Positions 18,108 through 26,939 of a stretch of 64,000 bases of DNA are shown here, in pieces. Every line of letters begins with the position of its first letter. Within the stretch, counting starts at the first letter, position 1. The notes under the pieces were generated by a model that saw only the letters and a list, made by a program, of their open reading frames with translations, had not been told where the DNA came from and made no database searches. Origin of the DNA: Pseudomonas fragi (GTDB lineage: Bacteria > Pseudomonadota > Gammaproteobacteria > Pseudomonadales > Pseudomonadaceae); the NCBI RefSeq assembly GCF_025426255.1, contig NZ_CP104861.1, positions 806,001 to 870,000 on the forward strand, in the 5' to 3' direction. The translations under genes were made by a program, and so were the position numbers.

Positions 18108-19271
18108 TTACAGCGCCAACCCGGCCTTGATCCGATACTGGTTACGCACCGGCATCGCATATTGCAGCACCAGGTACGGGCGGTGCTCGACCGGGCAGGC
18201 GTCCAGGCGGCGTTGCCATTCCTGCTTGGCCTTGGCCAGTTCTTCGGCACCGAATACCTCGGTGGCCTTGGGCACTTGCAGCTCGGGATCGGCATCGCTC
18301 CACTGTGCATACGCGAGGTAGTGCGCCGGGAACAGGCGGTAGCCGCTGAGGATATGGCGATCCATTTCGGCGGCCAGCAACTTGCTGTCCTCGAAAGGTG
18401 TGGTGATGGGTGCAGCAAAGTTCACGTGTACGCGGCCTTTGTAGCCGGTGATGCCGTTGGCGATGCTGGTGTCGTCTTCGCCCGGTATCTTGCTGTAGGT
18501 GCCCGTGGTGGCGCGGATGTACAGCTCGCGAGCCTTGGCCTGGTCGCAGGGGTCGTATTCGTAGCTGATCGATACCGGGGTCAGGTTCAATGACTGAATG
18601 ACTTCGGCGAACGGCTCGTCTTTACGGCTCATGTGAAACATTTTCAGGATCGCCGAATCGGTGCGGTCATCACCGTCCTTGGCCCGACCTTCGGCCTGGG
18701 CGATCCAGATCGATTGGCAGTCGTTGCGGATCGAGTGATTGATATACGCCGACAGCAGTTGATAGGCCGCGAGCTTCTCACGCCGTCCGGTAATCGAGCG
18801 GTGCACGATAAAGCTCTTGTTCAGGCGCATCAGATCGCTGACAAAGGGTTTTTGCAGCAGGTTGTCGCCAATGGCGATGCGTGGCGTCGGCAGGCCCGCG
18901 TGATACACCGCATAGTTGACGAAAGCCGGGTCCATCACGATATCGCGGTGGTTGGCCAAAAACAGATAGGCGCTGCCGGATTTCAACTGTTCAACGCCGG
19001 TGTAGGTCACGCCGTCAGTGGCATGCTCAATGGTGCGGTCGACGTAAACCTCGACCTTATCCTGCAGGGATGCGACCGAATTTACACTCGCGAACTCTTT
19101 ACGCAGGCGATGAGCTATAAGAGGTTTTAACAGCCAGCCAAACGCGCCTGCCAGGCGCGGAAAGCGAAAGTGGGTCAGGATATCTAGAAACGCCTTGTCG
19201 CTGAGCAGCCGGGCCAGCACTGCTGGGACTTCGGCGTCGTCGTAAGGTCGGATGGTATCGAATTGGCCCAT
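18108..19271 (-). CDS. Glycerolipid acyltransferase (PlsC-like)
   Basis: This 387-residue protein belongs to the 1-acyl-glycerol-3-phosphate acyltransferase superfamily, which moves acyl groups onto lipid precursors. The H-D motif region reads LANHRDIVMDPAF, so the aspartate after the histidine is one residue further on than in the classic HX4D motif. A later block, AQAEGRAKDGDDRTDS, corresponds to the EGR-type substrate motif. Two adjacent ATGs (19274, 19271) exist; MGQFDTIRPYDD is chosen. There is no signal peptide. The specific acceptor is unknown. It is divergent from the small zinc-ribbon gene. Confidence 0.8.
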   Translation of the reverse strand: MGQFDTIRPYDDAEVPAVLARLLSDKAFLDILTHFRFPRLAGAFGWLLKPLIAHRLRKEFASVNSVASLQDKVEVYVDRTIEHATDGVTYTGVEQLKSGSAYLFLANHRDIVMDPAFVNYAVYHAGLPTPRIAIGDNLLQKPFVSDLMRLNKSFIVHRSITGRREKLAAYQLLSAYINHSIRNDCQSIWIAQAEGRAKDGDDRTDSAILKMFHMSRKDEPFAEVIQSLNLTPVSISYEYDPCDQAKARELYIRATTGTYSKIPGEDDTSIANGITGYKGRVHVNFAAPITTPFEDSKLLAAEMDRHILSGYRLFPAHYLAYAQWSDADPELQVPKATEVFGAEELAKAKQEWQRRLDACPVEHRPYLVLQYAMPVRNQYRIKAGLAL

Positions 19272-19377
19272 CATGCTCTCTTGTTGGAAACGGCTAGGGT
19301 TGGTACGCAGGGCAGGGCAAAAAATGGCCCTGCTAATAGACAGGCGATTATACGCACAAGTCACTATGGAGACCGCG

Positions 19378-19560
19378 ATGCTTGAAACTGAACGCTATGA
19401 GTGCCCCTATTGCGGCGAGCCGGCAGAAGCTGTGCTCGACCTCTCGGGTGGTGATCAAAGCTACATAGAGGATTGTCCTGTGTGTTGCCGACCGATTGTT
19501 TTCCATCTTCAGACCGATGGTCAGGAGTGGATGCTCGATGTACACAGCGAGAACGAGTAG
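19378..19560 (+). CDS. CPXCG-motif cysteine-rich protein
   Basis: This 60-residue protein has two zinc-knuckle-like pairs, CPYC and CPVC, separated by about 30 residues and fitting a small zinc ribbon. The start at 19378 has GGAGACC upstream; the longer open frame includes the divergent promoter region. It precedes a DUF2007 gene by 12 bases and is probably co-transcribed with it. Function unknown. Confidence 0.85.
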   Translation: MLETERYECPYCGEPAEAVLDLSGGDQSYIEDCPVCCRPIVFHLQTDGQEWMLDVHSENE

Positions 19561-19572
19561 CAGGTGATTGCC

Positions 19573-19833
19573 ATGCAGCGCATCTATGAACCGCAAAACC
19601 TGATGGAAGCCGAGCTGTTGCTGGGCATGCTCGCCAGTGAAGGTATTGGCGCATGTCTTCAGGGGCGAGATTTGATTGGCGGCACCGGTGAGCTGCCAGC
19701 GTTGGGTTTGTTGGGGCTGGCCGTGGCTGATGATCAGGCGCAATACGCGCGCGAGTTGATCGATGCGTACAATGCCGCGTCACCGGTGGCGGGCGATGAG
19801 CCTGAGAGCTTCCCTGATGTACTGGTCTGCTGA
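19573..19833 (+). CDS. DUF2007-domain protein
   Basis: This 86-residue protein is a DUF2007 (putative signal-transducing) member, with the usual opening QRIYEPQNLMEAELLLGMLASEGI and the ferredoxin-like strand VADDQAQYARELI. AGGTGA lies upstream of the ATG at 19573. Family members are found fused or adjacent to small metal-binding proteins, as here with the zinc-ribbon gene. The molecular role is not known. Confidence 0.85.
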   Translation: MQRIYEPQNLMEAELLLGMLASEGIGACLQGRDLIGGTGELPALGLLGLAVADDQAQYARELIDAYNAASPVAGDEPESFPDVLVC

Positions 19834-19883
19834 AGCCGTAGACGGTTTTTTCACTGCTATATAGATAAGAGTTGTGCAGCCCC

Positions 19884-20510
19884 ATGTGTGGACGTTTTGC
19901 CCTGTTTCGTTGGAATCCTGCGTTTGCAGCCTTGCCCGGTTTTCCGGCAGATCAGCAGGCCCAGTGGAATATCTCGCCCAATGACTCGGTATTGATCCTG
20001 CGTGCCGGTGCAGAACCTGGCCAACGTGAGCTGGCACGGGCGCGCTGGGGCTTGACCCCGGCCTGGCTGACCGACCTGTCGCGAACCCCCGCCCATGCCC
20101 GGGCCGAAACCGTGGCCGAACAACCGATGTTTCGCGATGCCTTGCGCCAACGGCGTTGCCTGATCCCGGCCAACGGTTTTTACGAATGGCGCGGCACTAC
20201 CCGCAAACGTCCCTATTGGCTGACGCCGGGCGAGGGTTCTTCGCTGTTTTTTGCCGGTATCTGGGAGGCTTATCCCGTCGAAGGGCATGTGTGGCTGAGT
20301 ACTGCGGTGATCACCCAGGCCGCCGCCAGTCAGCGCCGGCCATTGATTCTGGACGAAGCGGGCCAGCAGGCCTGGCTTGACCCCGAAACCCCCTTGCATG
20401 TTTTGCAGGCGCTGCTTGCCAGCCCGCAGACGCCATTGCGCGAACGGCCGTTGGCCAATCTGGTCAACGATCCCAAGCTCAATGCGCCCGAGTGCCTGAC
20501 GCCGGGTTGA
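19884..20510 (+). CDS. SRAP-domain (YedK/HMCES-like) protein, atypical
   Basis: This 208-residue protein belongs to the SOS-response-associated peptidase (SRAP) family, which shields abasic sites in single-stranded DNA by a covalent link from the N-terminal cysteine. MCGRF gives Cys2 after removal of Met. The asparagine in WNISPND, the RAET block and the glutamate in IPANGFYEWRG are all present. The histidine motif normally seen late in the domain (H-RMP) is replaced by SQRRPLIL with no histidine. This suggests altered catalysis, while the cysteine link to DNA may remain. It is not in an obvious SOS operon and has no LexA box that I can see. Confidence 0.85.
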   Translation: MCGRFALFRWNPAFAALPGFPADQQAQWNISPNDSVLILRAGAEPGQRELARARWGLTPAWLTDLSRTPAHARAETVAEQPMFRDALRQRRCLIPANGFYEWRGTTRKRPYWLTPGEGSSLFFAGIWEAYPVEGHVWLSTAVITQAAASQRRPLILDEAGQQAWLDPETPLHVLQALLASPQTPLRERPLANLVNDPKLNAPECLTPG

Positions 20511-20544
20511 GATACGATGCGCACCATCTTTATGGAGATCTTTG

Positions 20545-21366
20545 ATGGGTAAGTTAGCGGTAGTGTGCGCAGTGGGCGCCGGGTTGTTGCTGGGTGGTTG
20601 CCAGGCGGTGAATACCACCAATGGCGGCGCGGTCGGTGTTGAGCGCAAGCAGTACATGTTCAGCATGCTGTCGAGCCAGCAGGTTGACCAAATGTATGCG
20701 CAGTCGTATCAGCAGACTGTCAGCGAAGCGAGCACCAAGGGCGCGCTGGACAAGACCAGTGCTAACGCCAAGCGCTTGCAGGCGATCGCCAACCGACTGA
20801 TTGCCCAGGCCCCGGCCTTTCGCCCGGATGCCGCGCAATGGAATTGGGAAGTCAATCTGATCAAGAGTGACGAGCTCAACGCCAACTGCGGCCCAGGCGG
20901 CAAGATCATCTTTTACAGCGGGATCATTGATCAGCTGAAGCTCAGCGACGACGAAATCGCCGCGATCATGGGCCATGAAATCGCCCACGCCTTGCGTGAG
21001 CACGGGCGTGAGTCCATGTCCAAGGCCTATGGCATCGAGATCGCCAAGCAGGGAGCTGGTGCCTTGCTGGGTTTGGGGCAGGACAGCATGGGGCTGGCCG
21101 ATACCGTGGTGAACTACAGCCTGACCTTGCCCAACAGCCGCAGCAATGAAAACGAAGCGGACCTGATCGGCCTGGAGCTTGCTGCCCGTGCGGGTTACAA
21201 CCCGAATGCGGCGATCACCCTGTGGCAGAAAATGGCCCAGCAATCACAGAACGCTCCGCCTGAATTCATGAGCACTCACCCGGCTTCCAGCAGCCGGATT
21301 GCAGCCCTGCAAGCGGCAATCCCGAAGGTGATGCCGCTGTATCAGCAGGCGCCGAAAACCCAGTAA
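20545..21366 (+). CDS. M48-family metalloprotease lipoprotein
   Basis: This 273-residue lipoprotein with lipobox LGGC (Cys19) is a zinc metallopeptidase of the M48 family (LoiP/YcaL/BepA relatives), which acts on outer-membrane proteins in the periplasm. HEIAH (144-148) binds zinc, and the third ligand is in NENEADLIGLELA. TGGAGATC precedes the ATG at 20545; the upstream TTG is disregarded. The C-terminal segment MSTHPASSSRIAALQAAIP is typical of this group. It ends just before a hairpin shared with the convergent manganese exporter gene. Confidence 0.88.
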   Translation: MGKLAVVCAVGAGLLLGGCQAVNTTNGGAVGVERKQYMFSMLSSQQVDQMYAQSYQQTVSEASTKGALDKTSANAKRLQAIANRLIAQAPAFRPDAAQWNWEVNLIKSDELNANCGPGGKIIFYSGIIDQLKLSDDEIAAIMGHEIAHALREHGRESMSKAYGIEIAKQGAGALLGLGQDSMGLADTVVNYSLTLPNSRSNENEADLIGLELAARAGYNPNAAITLWQKMAQQSQNAPPEFMSTHPASSSRIAALQAAIPKVMPLYQQAPKTQ

Positions 21367-21374
21367 CGGCCAGG

Positions 21375-21420
21375 GCCTCACCCCAACCCTCTCCCGGAGG
21401 GTTAGGGTGAGGGCGCTTTT
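21375..21420. terminator. CCTCACCC-type hairpin between convergent genes
   Basis: GCCTCACCCCAACCCTC pairs with GAGGGTTAGGGTGAGG, a widespread proteobacterial repeat motif. The hairpin sits between the M48 gene and the GDT1 gene and has a short T run on the plus side. It probably terminates the plus-strand message. Confidence 0.65.
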
Positions 21421-22006
21421 AAACCCAGCCGCTGATCGCCATCGCCTTGTACACCGCCACGACGGCCAGTACCACGAATGCGGTGGCTGCAAGACGGCGG
21501 ATCAAGGTCAGCGGCAATTTGTCGGCCGCAAAGTTACCCGCCAATACCACCGGCACGTTGGCAATCAGCATGCCCAGGGTGGTGCCGATAATGACGAGCC
21601 ACAGGTCCGGGTATTGCGCGGCGAGCATCACGGTCGCAACCTGGGTCTTGTCGCCGATTTCGGCAATGAAAAACGTGATCAGAGTGGTGACGAACGGCCC
21701 GTACTTGCGGGCAGTGCTGGCTTCGTCGTCGTCCATCTTGTCGGGCACCAGGGTCCACAACGCGGTAGCGGTAAAGCTCGCGGCGAGGATCCAGTGCAGC
21801 ATTGCATCGCTGAAGAAGGTACTGAACCAGGCGCCCACTGCACCGGCTGCGGCATGGTTGGCCAGGGTTGCGACCACGATACCGGCGATAATCGGCCAGG
21901 GTTTGCGAAAGCGTGCGGCGAGAATGAGAGCGAGCAGCTGCGTCTTGTCGCCGATTTCGGCCAAGGCAACGATTGCGGTAGGAACGAGTAAGGAGTCGAG
22001 CATCAT
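21419..22006 (-). CDS. TMEM165/GDT1-family Mn2+ exporter
   Basis: This inner-membrane protein of 195 residues has two copies of the family signature EIGDKTQ (EIGDKTQLLAL near the N-terminus and EIGDKTQVATV in the middle) and about six helices. The UPF0016/TMEM165 family exports manganese, and bacterial members such as MneA protect against excess Mn. A yybP-ykoY riboswitch lies directly upstream, which fits this role. Two ATGs stand side by side (22006, 22003); the first is used. Confidence 0.9.
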   Translation of the reverse strand: MMLDSLLVPTAIVALAEIGDKTQLLALILAARFRKPWPIIAGIVVATLANHAAAGAVGAWFSTFFSDAMLHWILAASFTATALWTLVPDKMDDDEASTARKYGPFVTTLITFFIAEIGDKTQVATVMLAAQYPDLWLVIIGTTLGMLIANVPVVLAGNFAADKLPLTLIRRLAATAFVVLAVVAVYKAMAISGWV

Positions 22007-22019
22007 CAGGTGGTTTCCA

Positions 22020-22063
22020 GGGGCGGGTCGACACGGCTATGACACGTACAGCCTTCCCGCCCC
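22020..22063 (-). promoter_or_regulatory. Riboswitch expression-platform hairpin
   Basis: GGGGCGGG and CCCGCCCC (22056-22063 with 22020-22027 on the minus strand) form a stem just upstream of the ribosome site of the GDT1 gene. An inner stem occurs within the loop. No U run follows, so control of translation or a Rho-type stop is more likely than simple intrinsic termination. Confidence 0.6.
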
Positions 22064-22078
22064 GGGTAAGGTGTTCGT

Positions 22079-22206
22079 GTCATAGGTCTTGTCAAACCCC
22101 GGTCCGTCTGTGCGGACACCTGGGTCGCATACGCCATGGTCTGTTGACCAAGTATGTTGACGTATGCCGAATGAGCGTGGAGCTCAAGGGAGACTACTCC
22201 CCTAGG
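22079..22206 (-). ncRNA. yybP-ykoY manganese riboswitch
   Basis: The minus strand carries the hallmark segments of this aptamer in the right order: GGGGAGTAG (22202-22194), GTCAACATACTTGG (22161-22148) and AGACCTATGAC (22089-22079). The class binds Mn2+ and turns on Mn efflux genes. It lies in the leader of the TMEM165/GDT1 gene. Confidence 0.92.
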
Positions 22207-22264
22207 ACGGAGCGGATTCTGCCTAGGCAAATCCGATCCGGCAAGCTCTTATTTGCCAATCACC

Positions 22265-23263
22265 TCAGCGACGCTTGGCACTGTAAATCCGAAAACCCTG
22301 ACCTTCAGCCTTGACCGCACAGGCACCAAAATGCTCTTCGATCAACGGTTGATAGCGCAAGAAGCTGTTGGCCACAATTCGTAGTTCGCCACCAGATTTC
22401 AGATGTTTCACTGCTTTTTGCAGCAAGTTCTCGGTTGCCTTGTAATCGGTATGCACCCCGACATGGAACGGCGGGTTACTCAGGATCGAGTTCAGGCCCA
22501 TAGGTGCTGCGTCGATACCGTTGCCGGTAATCACTTCGCCTTCCAGACCGTTGGCCGCAAGGGTCAGACGGCTACTGGCAGTGGCGAAGGCATCCACATC
22601 GAGCAAGGTCACAGTGTTGTGCGGGTAACGCCGCTTGACCGCAGCACCGAGTACGCCCGCGCCGCAGCCGAAGTCCAGCACGTGGCCGCTGGGCAGTTTG
22701 TCCAGATGTTCAAGCAGCAAGGCGCTGCCGCGATCCAGGCGACCGTGGCTGAATACACCTGGCAGGCTCACGATTTTAAGCGGGCCTTCGGCCAGCGGCA
22801 GTTCGTAATGTTGCGCGAGGTCTTCCAGTACCGGCACTTGCGGGGCGTTATCCACCGTCACTTGCCACAGTTGGCAATGGCGCGCGCTGTCGAGCTTGCG
22901 TGGTTTGCCGAACGGAACCAGTTGCTTGGACGCGCCTTCAATGCCGCCCTTTTTTTCCCCGACCAAAAATACATCGGCGCCGGGCAGGCGTGAGGCCACC
23001 GCCTTGAGCACGTAGTCACTCAGCTCCTTGGACTTGGGCAGAAACACCACAGCGGTGTCAAACGCCCGTTGCGGAATTTCGACACCGAACTGCACGCGTC
23101 CTTCAAAACGGGCGTCGAGCACGGCCTGATCACCGGCGTGCCAGCACCAGCCGTGGGCATCGGGCAATTCACTCAGTAGTTCGTCAGCCGGCAAGCCGAC
23201 CAACAGCACCGAACCTTGAAAGTATTCAGGCTGACGAAGCAGTACTTCACTGCGCGGATCCAT
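22265..23263 (-). CDS. rsmC: 16S rRNA G1207 methyltransferase RsmC
   Basis: This 332-residue enzyme methylates N2 of G1207 in 16S rRNA within the 30S subunit, using S-adenosylmethionine. It has the duplicated methyltransferase fold of RsmC. The C-terminal active domain shows the SAM motif [15 protein letters not shown] and the catalytic NPPFHVG. GAGGAGC precedes the ATG. It follows the 2-hydroxyacid dehydrogenase gene by 30 bases on the same strand, so the two are probably co-transcribed; this pair is also adjacent in P. aeruginosa. Confidence 0.93.
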   Translation of the reverse strand: MDPRSEVLLRQPEYFQGSVLLVGLPADELLSELPDAHGWCWHAGDQAVLDARFEGRVQFGVEIPQRAFDTAVVFLPKSKELSDYVLKAVASRLPGADVFLVGEKKGGIEGASKQLVPFGKPRKLDSARHCQLWQVTVDNAPQVPVLEDLAQHYELPLAEGPLKIVSLPGVFSHGRLDRGSALLLEHLDKLPSGHVLDFGCGAGVLGAAVKRRYPHNTVTLLDVDAFATASSRLTLAANGLEGEVITGNGIDAAPMGLNSILSNPPFHVGVHTDYKATENLLQKAVKHLKSGGELRIVANSFLRYQPLIEEHFGACAVKAEGQGFRIYSAKRR

Positions 23264-23293
23264 AATCTGCTCCTCAAAAAGGGGCGCAGTCTA

Positions 23294-24259
23294 TCAACTG
23301 ACGACTCGCAGCGCTGTACCGTTGAAGAACGCTTCGGCGTTTTGCGCCAGTTGGCCGACGATCCGCTGGCGAGCCTCGCGGCTACCCCAGGCGCTGTGCG
23401 GGGTAATGATCAGGCGCGGGATGTCGGCTGCCAGCAGCGGATTGCCGTCACGGGGCGGTTCGACGCTCAGCACGTCGGTCGCCGCGCCGCCCAGGTGACC
23501 GCTGCGCAAGGCGTCGGCCAGAGCCTGCTCGTCGATCATGCCACCGCGCGCAGTGTTGACCACAAAGGCTCCGGGCTTGAGTAGCGCGAGCTCGCGAGCA
23601 CCGATGAAATTGCGTGTGTGTTCGTTGAGCGGGCAGTGAAAGGTCAGGGCATCGACCTGGGGCAGCAGTTCGTCCAATGGCATGCGGTCAGCCCGAGCCG
23701 GACGCCCTGGAATATGGCCGATCAGCACGCGCATGCCGAAGGCTTCGGCTAGCTTCGCCACTGCACTGCCCAGTTCGCCATGCCCGAACAGGCCCAGGGT
23801 TTTGCCCTCCAGCTCGACAATCGGGAAGTCCAGCAGACAGAACTGTTTTGCTTGCTGCCACTGACCTTCAGTGACGGCTTTTTGATAGTCGATCAGGCGT
23901 GTGGCCAGCGCCAGCAACAGGCCCAGGGTGTGTTGCGCCACGGATGGCGTGCCGTAACCCTGGCAGTTGGCGACGGTGATCCCTTGGGCGCGAGCGGCTT
24001 CCAGATCTACGTTGTTGGTGCCGGTAGCCGCCACCAGAATCAGTTTCAGATCCGGGCAGGCGGCGAGGGTATGGGCGTTGAGCAGAATTTTATTGCTGAT
24101 GGCTACACTGGCACCTTGCAGGCGTTCGATCACATTCGCGGGCGTGGTATCCGACCACAACTGCAAGTCGCCGAAGTTTCGACGCAGCGGGTCCAGGTCG
24201 AGATCGCCCAGATCCAGTGATGTGTAATCAAGGAATACGGCGCGCTGAGTGTTAGTCAT
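23294..24259 (-). CDS. hprA: D-isomer 2-hydroxyacid dehydrogenase (HprA-like)
   Basis: This 321-residue NAD(P)-dependent dehydrogenase is annotated in pseudomonads as glycerate dehydrogenase/hydroxypyruvate reductase, interconverting hydroxypyruvate and glycerate. The Rossmann motif is GLFGHGELGSAVA. The catalytic triad residues are in NTARGGMID (Arg), VEPPRD (Glu) and ITPHSAWG (His). The ATG at 24259 has AAGGT upstream; the TTG before it is not needed. Substrate preference within the family cannot be fixed from sequence alone. Confidence 0.87.
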   Translation of the reverse strand: MTNTQRAVFLDYTSLDLGDLDLDPLRRNFGDLQLWSDTTPANVIERLQGASVAISNKILLNAHTLAACPDLKLILVAATGTNNVDLEAARAQGITVANCQGYGTPSVAQHTLGLLLALATRLIDYQKAVTEGQWQQAKQFCLLDFPIVELEGKTLGLFGHGELGSAVAKLAEAFGMRVLIGHIPGRPARADRMPLDELLPQVDALTFHCPLNEHTRNFIGARELALLKPGAFVVNTARGGMIDEQALADALRSGHLGGAATDVLSVEPPRDGNPLLAADIPRLIITPHSAWGSREARQRIVGQLAQNAEAFFNGTALRVVS

Positions 24260-24339
24260 CAACTGTACCTTTTGTGCTGTGAAATGAAGGCGTAATGTGG
24301 CGAGCCTAACAGAAGAAACAATTTGTAATGGAGCCGTGC

Positions 24340-24969
24340 ATGTACTGGACAGAATTTTTGACCGTTGCCCTGATTCACCTTCTGGCTGTGGCCAGCCCCG
24401 GGCCCGATTTTGCCGTGGTGGTGCGCGAGAGCGTAACCCACGGTCGTCGCGCCGGGATCTTTACCGCGTTTGGTGTAGGCACGGCGATTTTCGTGCATGT
24501 CGGTTATTCGCTGTTGGGTATCGGGATCATTGTGTCGCAGTCGATTGTGCTGTTTAACGCTTTGAAATGGCTGGCAGCGGCTTACCTGCTGTACATCGGC
24601 TTCAAGGCGCTGCGGGCCAAACCGGCTGATCCGGCAGCAGTGGCCGCCGCGTTGCCGGTGGGCGAGCGCACGGCTCGCGGGGCGTTCACTTCGGGTTTTG
24701 TGACCAATGGCTTGAACCCCAAGGCGACGCTGTTTTTCCTGTCGCTGTTTACCGTGGTCATCAACCCGCATACACCGCTGTCGATTCAGGCTGGTTACGG
24801 TGTGTACCTGGCGGTCGCCACCGGGCTGTGGTTTTGCATGGTTGCCATGCTGTTCAGCCATCAGCGCGTACGCACAGGCTTTGCCCGCATGGGCCATTGG
24901 TTTGATCGCACCATGGGCGCGGTTCTGGTGGCGCTGGGTGTGAAGTTGGCATTTACCGAGATGCACTAA
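24340..24969 (+). CDS. LysE/RhtB-family amino-acid exporter
   Basis: This inner-membrane exporter of about 209 residues has six predicted helices. The family opening is ASPGPDFAVVVRESVTHGRRAG, and GFVTNGLNPKATLFFLSLF is the second signature. MYWTEF at 24340 is preferred because GGAG lies at good spacing, while the ATG at 24328 has no ribosome site. It is divergent from hprA. Members of this family export amino acids such as threonine, homoserine or lysine; the substrate here is unknown. Confidence 0.87.
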   Translation: MYWTEFLTVALIHLLAVASPGPDFAVVVRESVTHGRRAGIFTAFGVGTAIFVHVGYSLLGIGIIVSQSIVLFNALKWLAAAYLLYIGFKALRAKPADPAAVAAALPVGERTARGAFTSGFVTNGLNPKATLFFLSLFTVVINPHTPLSIQAGYGVYLAVATGLWFCMVAMLFSHQRVRTGFARMGHWFDRTMGAVLVALGVKLAFTEMH

Positions 24970-24979
24970 GAAGCGGACT

Positions 24980-25074
24980 CCTGTAGCCGCTGCCGCAGGC
25001 TGCGATCGAGCGCGAAGCGCTCGCCATATGAAGCTCCTGCGGCCCTTGTCGCAGCCTTCGGCAGCGGCTACAGG
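24980..25074. repeat. Inverted-repeat element, CTGTAGCCGCT family
   Basis: CCTGTAGCCGCTGCCGCAGG on the left and CTTCGGCAGCGGCTACAGG on the right bound the element, with GCTGCGATCGAGCGCGAAGCG inside. It fills the gap between the LysE gene and the DUF1302 gene. Confidence 0.85.
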
Positions 25075-25158
25075 TTTGTGCGATGCGGTGTTCTTGTCAA
25101 AATCTGGATTTGCTTCATCCTTGCGGGCTTATCGCAGTGTGCCCACGGAGAAGTATCG

Positions 25159-26916
25159 ATGTCCTCAGTCAACCGGTTCTGGCGCCGAGCCAAACTGGCG
25201 CTGGCAGTCAGCCTCGCTTCGACGCCCACCTGGGGCGTGAGTTTCAATGTCGGCCCGGTCGAGGGCCAGATCGATTCCGAGTTGTCCATCGGTGCCAGTT
25301 GGTCCACGGCCAAGGCCGACAGCAAGCTGATTGGCGCGAACAACGGGGGCAAGGGGCAATCCGAAATCTCGGACGATGGTCGCCTCAACTTCAAACGCGG
25401 CGAAACCTTCTCGAAAATTTTTACCGGCATGCACGCGTTGGAGCTGAAGTACGGCGATAGCGGCCTGTATGTGCGCGGCAAATACTGGTACGACTTCGAG
25501 CTGCAAGACGACAGTCGCCCCTTCAAGGCCATCAGCGATAGTGGGCGCAAAGCCAGCGCCCAATCTTCCGGCTCACAACTGCTGGATGCGTTCGTCTATC
25601 ACAACTACGCGATTGCCGATCAGCCCGGTGCGGTGCGCTTGGGCAAACAAGTAGTCAGTTGGGGCGAAAGTGCGTTTATCGGTGGCGGGATCAATGCGAT
25701 CAACCCCACCGATGCATCTGCCTATCGGCGGCCGGGCACTGAGTACAAAGACGGCCTGGTGCCGGTCAACCTGTTCTATATCTCGCAAAACTTGACCGAA
25801 AACCTGTCGGCCGACGCTTTTTATCAACTGGATTGGGAGCAGTCGGAGGCGGACAACTGCGGGACGTTTTTCTCCCGGTCCGACGTGATGGCTGACGGTT
25901 GCAGCGGCAATTACCGGGTGATGAGCAAGCGCTCGGCACTCGATGTGGCGGACCTCGCTGCGCTCACCGGCGCGGGTGTCGAGGTGAATGAGGAGGGCGT
26001 GCTGGTGCGTCGTGGCGCTGATCGCAATGCGCGCAACAGCGGCCAGTTTGGCGTGGCCATGCACTATGTGTTTGAGCCGCTGGACACCGAGTTTGGTGCC
26101 TACTTCATGAATTACCACAGCCGTGACCCGATTCTCAGTGCGGGTGCTGCGCCGCAGTCGGCCTATAGCGCGGCGGCAGGCTCGGGCGGGTTGGCGCCGA
26201 TGATCGTCGCCGGCAACTCCAGCTACTACGTCGAGTACCCCGAAGACATCCGCCTGTACGGCTTGAGTTTTGCCACGACCTTATCCACAGGTACGGCCTG
26301 GAAAGGCGAGCTGAGCTACCGTCCTAATGCTCCGGTGCAGCTCAACAGCAACGACTTGCTGTACGCCAATGTCACGCTGTTGCCCGGTCTTGCCCAGGCA
26401 TCGCCCCTGACGGTGACTCCCGGCGCGGACATTCAGGGCTATCGACGCAAGGAAGTTACCCAGTTCCAGACCTCGCTCACCCATGTTTTTGACAACGCGA
26501 TGGGGGCCGATCGTCTGACCGTGACCGGCGAAGTGGGCGTGACTTACGTGGGCGGACTGGATAGCCCTTCAGATCTGCGTTATGGCCGCGACCCGGTATT
26601 CGGCTCCGACGGCAACGACGGCTTCACTACGGCTACTTCCTGGGGTTACCGGGGTCGGGCCGTGTGGGAGTACAACAGCGTGTTGCCCGGCGTGAACCTC
26701 AAGCCCAACCTGGGTTGGTCCCATGACATCAGTGGTTATTCCCCGGGCCCCAATGCCAATTTCGAAGAAGGCCGCAAAGCCATCACCCTGGGCCTGGACG
26801 GCGAATACCAGAGCACCTACACCAGCAGCCTGTCGTACACCAACTTCTTTGGCGGGCGCTACAACACCCTCAGTGACCGCGATTTTGTGGCACTGACGGT
26901 GGGGGTGAAATTTTAG
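25159..26916 (+). CDS. DUF1302-family outer-membrane protein
   Basis: The 585-residue precursor has a signal peptide (MSSVNRFWRRAKLALAVSLA, cleaved near STPTWG) and many aromatic-ended strands, ending in VALTVGVKF with the terminal phenylalanine expected of an outer-membrane barrel. Family segments include NAINPTDASAYRRPGTEYKDG and WNYRG-like repeats at the C-terminus. DUF1302 proteins usually sit beside a DUF1329 lipoprotein and a lipid- or hydrocarbon-related enzyme, but here the gene is alone between two repeat elements. The start at 25159 has GGAG upstream. Function unknown, possibly uptake or export of hydrophobic compounds. Confidence 0.85.
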   Translation: MSSVNRFWRRAKLALAVSLASTPTWGVSFNVGPVEGQIDSELSIGASWSTAKADSKLIGANNGGKGQSEISDDGRLNFKRGETFSKIFTGMHALELKYGDSGLYVRGKYWYDFELQDDSRPFKAISDSGRKASAQSSGSQLLDAFVYHNYAIADQPGAVRLGKQVVSWGESAFIGGGINAINPTDASAYRRPGTEYKDGLVPVNLFYISQNLTENLSADAFYQLDWEQSEADNCGTFFSRSDVMADGCSGNYRVMSKRSALDVADLAALTGAGVEVNEEGVLVRRGADRNARNSGQFGVAMHYVFEPLDTEFGAYFMNYHSRDPILSAGAAPQSAYSAAAGSGGLAPMIVAGNSSYYVEYPEDIRLYGLSFATTLSTGTAWKGELSYRPNAPVQLNSNDLLYANVTLLPGLAQASPLTVTPGADIQGYRRKEVTQFQTSLTHVFDNAMGADRLTVTGEVGVTYVGGLDSPSDLRYGRDPVFGSDGNDGFTTATSWGYRGRAVWEYNSVLPGVNLKPNLGWSHDISGYSPGPNANFEEGRKAITLGLDGEYQSTYTSSLSYTNFFGGRYNTLSDRDFVALTVGVKF

Positions 26917-26939
26917 CCTGCAAACTGCGCGCAGAATTT

